A stretch of DNA of 11,483 bases from Flavobacteriaceae bacterium (GTDB lineage: Bacteria > Bacteroidota > Bacteroidia > Flavobacteriales > Flavobacteriaceae): the NCBI GenBank assembly GCA_030633285.1, contig DAOVTC010000014.1, forward strand, positions 1 to 11,483, in the 5' to 3' direction. The notes beneath the pieces are model-generated. The model was not told the origin of the DNA. It saw nothing but the letters and a program-made list of their open reading frames with translations, and ran no database searches. The translations under genes were made by a program, and so were the position numbers. Shown here one piece after another: positions 1 to 4,231 of this stretch. Position 1 is the stretch's first letter, and each line of letters starts with the position of its first letter.

Positions 1-56
1 GAAGGTTTCCCAACAGAGTTACAGTCTGTCCTCGTTGGCCGCTTGAGTATCTCCCC
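1..56 (-). tRNA. tRNA-Tyr (GUA), partial, cut by the left edge
   Basis: On the minus strand a tRNA begins at 56 with acceptor strand GGGGAGA (56-50), then TA, a D arm, an anticodon stem ACAGA (29-25) paired with TCTGT (17-13), and the loop CTGTAAC with anticodon GTA at 22-20, which reads tyrosine codons. The following bases (12-1) look like the first side of the long variable arm expected of a class II bacterial tRNA-Tyr. The rest of that arm, the T arm and the 3' acceptor strand lie outside the window. It follows tRNA-Thr by 26 nt and is probably on the same precursor transcript. Confidence 0.9.
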
Positions 57-82
57 TCAATATTTATTTTTTCAAAGATCTG

Positions 83-156
83 AGCCGATGGAGGGACTCG
101 AACCCACGACCTGCTGATTACAAATCAGCTGCTCTAGCCAGCTGAGCTACATCGGC
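83..156 (-). tRNA. tRNA-Thr (UGU)
   Basis: A complete cloverleaf can be folded on the minus strand: acceptor GCCGATG (156-150) pairs perfectly with CATCGGC (90-84); D stem GCTC/GAGC; anticodon stem GCTGA/TCAGC around the loop TTTGTAA, with anticodon TGT at 122-120 (threonine, ACA codons); T loop TTCGAGT at 102-96. The T stem has one T-T mismatch. The discriminator base is U (83) and the CCA end is not encoded. It is the first gene of a tRNA unit continuing into tRNA-Tyr. In many Bacteroidota a similar cluster leads into tuf, but that part is not in the window. Confidence 0.97.
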
Positions 157-222
157 ATTTTTATAAAAAATTCTCAAAAAAAATAATACATAAAACACAT
201 TATTTTTTTCAATTTTCCCCAT

Positions 223-253
223 AAAAAAACAAACCGCTTTTTCTAACGGTTTG
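223..253 (-). terminator. Rho-independent terminator of xerC-hpf
   Basis: On the minus strand CAAACCG (253-247) pairs with CGGTTTG (236-230) across a 10-nt loop, followed at once by seven T residues (229-223). It lies 57 nt after the hpf stop codon and before tRNA-Thr, so it should separate the xerC-hpf message from the tRNA unit. Its 5' arm overlaps the start region of the tRNA promoter. Confidence 0.8.
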
Positions 254-283
254 CAAATGTATAAAGTTTTATGTTTTCTACAA
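254..283 (-). promoter_or_regulatory. Promoter of the tRNA-Thr/tRNA-Tyr unit
   Basis: The minus strand carries TTG (283-281), a 19-nt spacer, and TACATTTG (261-254). This matches the Bacteroidota housekeeping promoter consensus (TTG, about 17-23 nt, TAnnTTTG) at every fixed position. Transcription would begin around 249-247, roughly 90 nt before tRNA-Thr and inside the 5' arm of the hpf terminator. The start site is inferred from consensus spacing only. Confidence 0.72.
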
Positions 284-309
284 AACTTTTTATATATATT
301 TTTAATTTT

Positions 310-606
310 TTAAGCTCTTTGTTTTTCTTTACGTTTTAACAACTGTCTTTTTATTGCATCAACTGATAAACTAATTCCTTCTTCAAAACTTTTACTTTGT
401 TTTTTTATCAAAATATCATTTCCTGGTAAAATAATTCTTAGTTCAGAAACCTTATTTTCTTTTTCACTAGTTTTTTGTACTTTCAAAGATACCTCAGCTC
501 CAAGAATATTATCGTGAAACTTTTCAAGGTTATTAACTTTTTTTTCAATAAAATTTACTAATTCTATATCAATATTAAAATTAACAGATTGCACAGATAC
601 TTTCAT
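310..606 (-). CDS. hpf: Ribosome hibernation-promoting factor, short HPF/YfiA type
   Basis: The 98-residue product matches the short HPF/RaiA family in length and layout: an N-terminal strand (MKVSVQSVNFNID), a first helix (about residues 14-30), three further strands (about 36-70, with a lysine- and glutamate-rich turn near 44-52), and a C-terminal helix ending in a strongly basic tail (about 73-98, KRQLLKRKEKQRA). Members bind the decoding channel of the 30S subunit and help store ribosomes as inactive 70S or 100S particles in slow growth. It lacks the C-terminal dimerisation domain of long HPF. The ATG lies 3 nt after the xerC stop, with no Shine-Dalgarno sequence, so the two are likely co-transcribed and perhaps translationally coupled. 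Placement between rpsU and a tRNA cluster fits a translation role. The family assignment is secure; the exact hibernation mode is inferred. Confidence 0.92.
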   Translation of the reverse strand: MKVSVQSVNFNIDIELVNFIEKKVNNLEKFHDNILGAEVSLKVQKTSEKENKVSELRIILPGNDILIKKQSKSFEEGISLSVDAIKRQLLKRKEKQRA

Positions 607-609
607 AAG

Positions 610-1500
610 TTAATTGTTTTTATTGCTCCTTGGATGAGCATGGTTATACATTTTTTTTAATTCTTTTAAATTATTATGCGTATAAATTTGAGTAGAAGCT
701 AGACTAGAGTGCCCAAGTAATTCTTTAACTGAATTTAAATCAGCTCCTTCATTTAATAAGTGTGTTGCAAAGGAATGTCTAATCACGTGTGGACTCTTTT
801 TTGATTTTAATGATACTTTACTAAAGTACTCATTTATTATTCTATAAACAAGTGTAGGATATAATTTTTCACCTTTTTTAGTAATAAAAAAACTATCAAC
901 ATTTGCATTCATTGTATTCTTTTGCTTTTGATAATTATTTATAGTTTTTATCACTGAATCTAATAACGGAATTTGCCTTTCTTTATTTCTTTTACCTAGT
1001 ACTTTAACAATTCTTTGCGACAAGTCTACTGAAGAGTTTTTTAATCCTATCAATTCAGCTCTACGCATACCCGTAGAATACAACAATTCTATAATTAATC
1101 TATCTCTAATTGATTCAAAGTTTTCAATTTTTCCAAAATTTTGGATTGCTTCATTTATTTCTTTTTCAGAAAACGGGACATTAATTTTTTTTGAAACTTT
1201 TAATGATTGATGTTTACGTAAAGGGTTTTGAGTAATTTGCTTTGATTTTAATAAATAATTATAGTATGATTTTAGCGTACTGACTTTCCTATTAATTGAA
1301 CGGTTTGAAATATTTGCTTCAACCAATTCAACAATCCAACTTCTAATATAACTATACGGCACATTTTCTATTTCATTTTCCTCAAAATTATTTTTACAAA
1401 ATAATTGAAATGTTTCTAAATCTTTTTTATAGGCCGTAATTGTATTAGATGAATAATTTTTCTCGTAACTAATATATTCTATAAATGAAAGTACACTCAA
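610..1500 (-). CDS. xerC: Tyrosine recombinase XerC
   Basis: A 296-residue site-specific recombinase of normal Xer length. The N-terminal SAM-like DNA-binding domain covers about residues 1-90 (FIEYISYEKNYSSNTITAY is a typical opening); the catalytic domain covers about 105-285. All active-site residues are visible: R146 (in TGMRRAEL), K170 (in GKRNKERQ), H238 and R241 (in HVIRH), H264 (in LGHSS) and nucleophile Y273 (in QIYTH). With XerD it should resolve chromosome dimers at dif. The housekeeping neighbourhood and Xer-like length argue against a mobile-element integrase. The start is TTG: an in-frame TAG lies six codons upstream, no ATG intervenes, and the sequence right after the TTG aligns with the normal N-terminus. 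No Shine-Dalgarno sequence is seen. hpf follows after 3 nt. XerC rather than XerD is inferred from family resemblance and context. Confidence 0.93.
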   Translation of the reverse strand: MSVLSFIEYISYEKNYSSNTITAYKKDLETFQLFCKNNFEENEIENVPYSYIRSWIVELVEANISNRSINRKVSTLKSYYNYLLKSKQITQNPLRKHQSLKVSKKINVPFSEKEINEAIQNFGKIENFESIRDRLIIELLYSTGMRRAELIGLKNSSVDLSQRIVKVLGKRNKERQIPLLDSVIKTINNYQKQKNTMNANVDSFFITKKGEKLYPTLVYRIINEYFSKVSLKSKKSPHVIRHSFATHLLNEGADLNSVKELLGHSSLASTQIYTHNNLKELKKMYNHAHPRSNKNN

Positions 1501-1568
1501 ATCAATCTTCTTTTTCTATTTTTCAAGCAAAGCCTGATCATATTCAACATTATTAATTCTGCTATAAC

Positions 1569-1599
1569 CAAAGTTACAAAATTTCAAGCTACTAAATAA
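1569..1599 (-). promoter_or_regulatory. Candidate promoter of xerC-hpf
   Basis: The minus strand has TAACTTTG (1576-1569), an exact TAnnTTTG element, with a TTA (1599-1597) 20 nt upstream as an imperfect TTG match. It lies just downstream of the rpsU terminator, and the inferred start (around 1563) would leave a leader of about 60 nt before the xerC TTG codon. Confidence 0.5.
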
Positions 1600-1608
1600 T
1601 ATTTTAAC

Positions 1609-1633
1609 AAAAAAATCCCACAAAAGTGGGATT
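1609..1633 (-). terminator. Rho-independent terminator of rpsU
   Basis: On the minus strand AATCCCAC (1633-1626), a TTTT loop and GTGGGATT (1621-1614) form a perfect 8-bp stem; two stem T residues plus five more (1613-1609) make a seven-T tract. It lies about 55 nt after the rpsU stop and before the xerC promoter, so rpsU is probably transcribed alone. On the plus strand the stem is followed by a broken T tract, so activity in that direction would be weak. Confidence 0.85.
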
Positions 1634-1687
1634 CTTATTTTACTTAGTTAAATAAAATTATCTAAATTTTATTTAATTATTTTATGA

Positions 1688-1885
1688 CTAACCTTTTTCT
1701 TCAGCCGTTCTCATTGCTTGAACATATTGAGCCTTTTGAAGCTGCTTACGTTTCACCACCGAAGGTTTATTGAATTGTTTACGCTCACGTAACTTTTTCA
1801 TGGTTTTTGTTCTATCAAATTTTCTTTTAAAACGTTTTAACGCTCTATCTATATTTTCTCCGTCTTTTACTGGAATAATTAACAT
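1688..1885 (-). CDS. rpsU: 30S ribosomal protein bS21
   Basis: The 65-residue, highly basic protein is bS21: it opens MLIIPVKDGENIDRALKRFK and continues with the helical RKFDRTKTMKKLRERKQF segment and KPSVVKRKQLQKA. It sits on the 30S platform near the 3' end of 16S rRNA. In Flavobacterium bS21, with bS6 and bS18, is reported to hold the anti-Shine-Dalgarno tail in a pocket, which explains why these bacteria largely ignore Shine-Dalgarno sequences. In striking contrast, this gene has a near-perfect Shine-Dalgarno (GGAGGTG, 7 nt before the ATG), consistent with autoregulation: ribosomes lacking bS21 would have a free tail and translate rpsU preferentially. It has its own promoter and terminator. 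Assignment is certain; the autoregulation is inferred from known biology plus this leader. Confidence 0.98.
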   Translation of the reverse strand: MLIIPVKDGENIDRALKRFKRKFDRTKTMKKLRERKQFNKPSVVKRKQLQKAQYVQAMRTAEEKG

Positions 1886-1905
1886 AGTATGGCACCTCCC
1901 TTCAT
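1879..1905 (-). other. Eight-codon upstream ORF over the rpsU Shine-Dalgarno and start codon
   Basis: In the rpsU leader an ATG (1905-1903) opens a frame encoding MKGGAILC and stopping at TAA (1881-1879). It contains the whole Shine-Dalgarno sequence and overlaps the rpsU ATG (1885-1883) in another frame. The bases before it are A-rich (TAAAATAGAACTT), the context that favours SD-independent initiation in this phylum. Whether it is translated cannot be told from sequence; such a short frame could arise by chance. Confidence 0.35.
1893..1899 (-). promoter_or_regulatory. rpsU: Strong Shine-Dalgarno sequence of rpsU
   Basis: The minus strand reads AAGGGAGGTG (1902-1893). Its GGAGGTG (1899-1893) complements the 16S rRNA anti-Shine-Dalgarno tail and sits 7 nt before the rpsU ATG, an ideal distance. 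No other gene start in the window has a comparable match; the others are preceded by A/T-rich sequence. Confidence 0.93.
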
Positions 1906-1937
1906 AAGTTCTATTTTAAAGTTTTAATTTTGGGCTG

Positions 1938-1965
1938 CAAATATACAAAGATTTATTTATTAAAA
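1938..1965 (-). promoter_or_regulatory. Promoter of rpsU
   Basis: The minus strand has TATATTTG (1945-1938), an exact TAnnTTTG element followed by CA as is common in flavobacterial promoters. A TTT (1965-1963) 17 nt upstream is an imperfect -33 element. The inferred start near 1932 gives an rpsU leader of roughly 45-50 nt that carries the upstream ORF and Shine-Dalgarno sequence. Confidence 0.62.
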
Positions 1966-2007
1966 TTATTTCTGTATATTTAATTTTTATTAACCTGACT
2001 TTATTTT

Positions 2008-2985
2008 ATGAATAAATTTGTAAAATACTTATTTACGCTAATTTTAAGCTTCTTATCATTGGCAATTGGGTTTTATTTTTGGGCTTCTTCTTCTAATTAT
2101 AACTCAAATGAATATTCTAAAATTTACAAAAATGACTTTCCTTCAAAAATAAATAATGATTCAATAATCAGTATCATTACCTATAATATTGGATATCTAA
2201 GCGGAATGACCAATAATTTAGCTATTAAAAAACCCAAATCTCTTTTTGATAATAATTTAGAAACTGTCTTAAATCAGTTTAAAAAAATTAATGCAGATAT
2301 TATTGCTTTTCAGGAAATTGATTTTGCTTCAAATCGTTCATTTGATATCAATCAGCAAAATAAAATTGCAAGTTTGGGTTACAACTACATTGCTCAAACT
2401 ATAAATTGGGATAAAAAATATTTGCCTTTTCCTTACTTTCCAATCTCTATGCAATTTGGAAAAATGCTTTCGGGTCAATCTATATTGAGTAAATATAAAA
2501 TATCAAGCCAAGAAAGAATTGAACTCAAAAGAAACCAGACCAATCCATTTTATTATGATGCATTTTATATTGATAGATTGGCGCAAGTCATAAAAATTCA
2601 TATTCAAAAAAAGATTGTTATTTTGATAAATGTCCATTTAGAAGCATACCATAAAGAAACCCGCATAAAACAAACTAAAAAAATTATAGAGATTTATAAT
2701 CGGTTTAGCAAAGATTTTCCTACAATATTACTTGGTGATTTTAATAGTGACATAAATTATCAAAATGCAAGCATAAATTTATTACTAAATTTACCTAAAA
2801 TAGGTAATTCTGTTTTTTCTAAAAACAAATTGCTCAATACTTTTAGTTCTGAGAATCCGACAGAAAGATTAGATTATATTTTTTATAATACCAATTTTAT
2901 ACAATATATTGATGGCAGAGTACTAACAGAATTTAAACAAGCATCTGACCATTTACCTTTACTAATGAATTTTAAACTTAAATAA
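2008..2985 (+). CDS. Membrane-anchored endonuclease/exonuclease/phosphatase (EEP) family hydrolase
   Basis: A 325-residue protein with an N-terminal hydrophobic segment (about residues 7-26) that should anchor it in the inner membrane or act as an uncleaved signal, leaving the catalytic domain (about 52-325) outside the cytoplasm. The domain shows the ordered EEP motifs: N60 in TYNIGY, E103 in FQEID, H210 in NVHLEA, D244 and N246 in GDFNS, D289 in RLDYIF, and D314-H315 in SDHLP. This is a complete Mg2+-dependent phosphodiesterase active site, as in DNase I, exonuclease III, inositol phosphatases and sphingomyelinases, so activity is likely. The substrate cannot be read from sequence; an extracytoplasmic nuclease or lipid/phosphate hydrolase are both possible. 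It diverges from rpsU across 122 nt. TATATTTA (1975-1982) is a weak promoter candidate. The next gene follows after 7 nt. Confidence 0.88.
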   Translation: MNKFVKYLFTLILSFLSLAIGFYFWASSSNYNSNEYSKIYKNDFPSKINNDSIISIITYNIGYLSGMTNNLAIKKPKSLFDNNLETVLNQFKKINADIIAFQEIDFASNRSFDINQQNKIASLGYNYIAQTINWDKKYLPFPYFPISMQFGKMLSGQSILSKYKISSQERIELKRNQTNPFYYDAFYIDRLAQVIKIHIQKKIVILINVHLEAYHKETRIKQTKKIIEIYNRFSKDFPTILLGDFNSDINYQNASINLLLNLPKIGNSVFSKNKLLNTFSSENPTERLDYIFYNTNFIQYIDGRVLTEFKQASDHLPLLMNFKLK

Positions 2986-2992
2986 TTATACA

Positions 2993-3253
2993 ATGGAAAA
3001 TCTTACATCACAAGAACAGACAAATGCACAAGTGCTAAGCGTGAAAGACTGGGCAATTACAATTTTTATAACCAGCTTACCTCTTATTGGCTTAGTAATG
3101 CTTTTAGTATGGGCATTTAGCGATGACACCAATATCAACAAAAAAAATTGGGCAAAAGGCAATTTGTTAATTATGTTAATAATATTAGCAATAATGTTTG
3201 CTTTTTTATTTTTATTTGGAGGTATTGCATTAATGTCAAATATTTTTGACTAG
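2993..3253 (+). CDS. Small two-helix membrane protein of unknown function
   Basis: An 86-residue protein with two predicted membrane helices (about residues 20-42 and 56-82) joined by a short polar loop containing NINKKNWAKG. Helix-loop-helix proteins with an N-x-N-K-x-N-W/Y-A loop recur as small uncharacterised proteins in several phyla; I recognise the pattern but know no function. The N-terminal 18 residues are polar and rich in Q, T and N. The ATG starts 7 nt after the stop of the EEP hydrolase gene and a terminator follows, so the two form one transcript. It could be a partner or stability factor of the hydrolase, but this rests only on the pairing. The lack of overlap with other good frames and the clean membrane pattern support a real gene. 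Confidence 0.8.
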   Translation: MENLTSQEQTNAQVLSVKDWAITIFITSLPLIGLVMLLVWAFSDDTNINKKNWAKGNLLIMLIILAIMFAFLFLFGGIALMSNIFD

Positions 3254-3266
3254 CAGACAATAATAC

Positions 3267-3307
3267 AAACCACCAGAAATATTATTAATATAACTTTGGT
3301 GGTTTTT
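3267..3307 (+). terminator. Terminator of the EEP hydrolase/small membrane protein unit
   Basis: AAACCACCA (3267-3275) pairs with TGGTGGTTT (3297-3305) across a 21-nt AT-rich loop. On the plus strand the stem ends in a run of five T residues (3303-3307). It sits between two genes that converge (stops at 3253 and 3323). On the minus strand the tract is interrupted, so it may also slow transcription from that side but is less convincing. Confidence 0.7.
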
Positions 3308-3322
3308 ATATTTGGTATTATC

Positions 3323-4195
3323 TTAATCAGATAAAGTCATTTTATACAAAACTGGGGGCAATCCTAAACTACCCTCAGCACTTAAATAATAGGAATTATC
3401 TGGATTTGCTGAAATTCCTTCGATTTGAGCTGACCCATTAACATTTATTGATTTTTTTTCCACTTTACCATCAAGTGGATTGTTTTGCGAAAAGTCAGTC
3501 AATTTTACAATAAATGGTTTAAAATTAGAATAACCAGTTAAAACTATAGTGTTTGTATTTATATTGTAGTCTGCTCCAGTTATTAAACCATTGATACTAT
3601 AGTTATCTATTTTAGTAAGCTTATAATTTCCTTTAACTTTAGGTATTTTATATACCGAAGTATTTAAATCACCCCAATTTTTTGTGAAGAGAAACAAACT
3701 ACTTCCCACAGAAATAACTGCTTCTGCATCAAAATTTGTAGTTCGATTTGTTTTTGTAAAATCAGTTTGTTCATTATAACTTATTGTAATGATTTCTGCA
3801 TTAACATTTTCTTTAGCCAAATACTCTGTTTTACTGATTTTATATATTGTTTGATCTTTTCTATTATTTGAATTATTACCAACATCACATAAATAAATAT
3901 AATTTTCATCTTGGGCGATATCTTCCATATCTACGTTTATAGCATTTGTAACAGCTACTGTTCTTATCACATCTCCCGTTGAAATACTAATTTCATACAA
4001 ATTAGGACTATCTCCACCATCATTATGAGTAATCAACCTGTTATTAAAATTAATCAAACCTGAAGTTTCATCAACTTTTGAACTGAGATTAGTAACTGTA
4101 ACAACACTATCAATATTAATAACTGGTTCTTTTGAATCATCTGTTTGACAATTCGATAATAAAACAATTAAAATAATCACTCTCAATAAATACAT
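3323..4195 (-). CDS. Propeller-like lipoprotein of unknown function
   Basis: A 290-residue protein with a lipoprotein signal: a hydrophobic stretch (residues 3-13) and lipobox LSNC with lipidated C16. The residues after it (QTDDSKE) are acidic, resembling the export signals that send lipoproteins to the cell surface in Bacteroidota; surface location is an inference. The rest is beta-rich and carries a recurring short motif built on an acidic residue and small residues: DETSGL (42-47), DMEDIA (89-94), FDAEAV (155-160), ITGADY (205-210) and QIEGIS (257-262). This suggests a beta-propeller with one motif per blade, like the phytase-esterase-like or SdiA-regulated type proteins. No enzyme signature was recognised. 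It lies 36 nt after the penicillin-binding protein gene on the same strand and may be its operon partner. Confidence 0.82.
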   Translation of the reverse strand: MYLLRVIILIVLLSNCQTDDSKEPVINIDSVVTVTNLSSKVDETSGLINFNNRLITHNDGGDSPNLYEISISTGDVIRTVAVTNAINVDMEDIAQDENYIYLCDVGNNSNNRKDQTIYKISKTEYLAKENVNAEIITISYNEQTDFTKTNRTTNFDAEAVISVGSSLFLFTKNWGDLNTSVYKIPKVKGNYKLTKIDNYSINGLITGADYNINTNTIVLTGYSNFKPFIVKLTDFSQNNPLDGKVEKKSINVNGSAQIEGISANPDNSYYLSAEGSLGLPPVLYKMTLSD

Positions 4196-4231
4196 TGTCT
4201 TTATATTAATTTAAAATTATTTTCAAAATAA

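Noticed and set aside
610..1500. The tyrosine recombinase as an integrase of a mobile element
   Set aside because: It has Xer length and motifs, sits between rpsU and hpf, and no attachment-site repeats or cargo genes are seen. The nearby tRNA genes show no duplicated 3' end.
2008..2985. The EEP-fold protein as a secreted toxin such as sphingomyelinase or CdtB
   Set aside because: The fold is shared by many hydrolases, the N-terminal helix looks like an anchor, and no toxin partners are nearby. The substrate cannot be assigned from these motifs.
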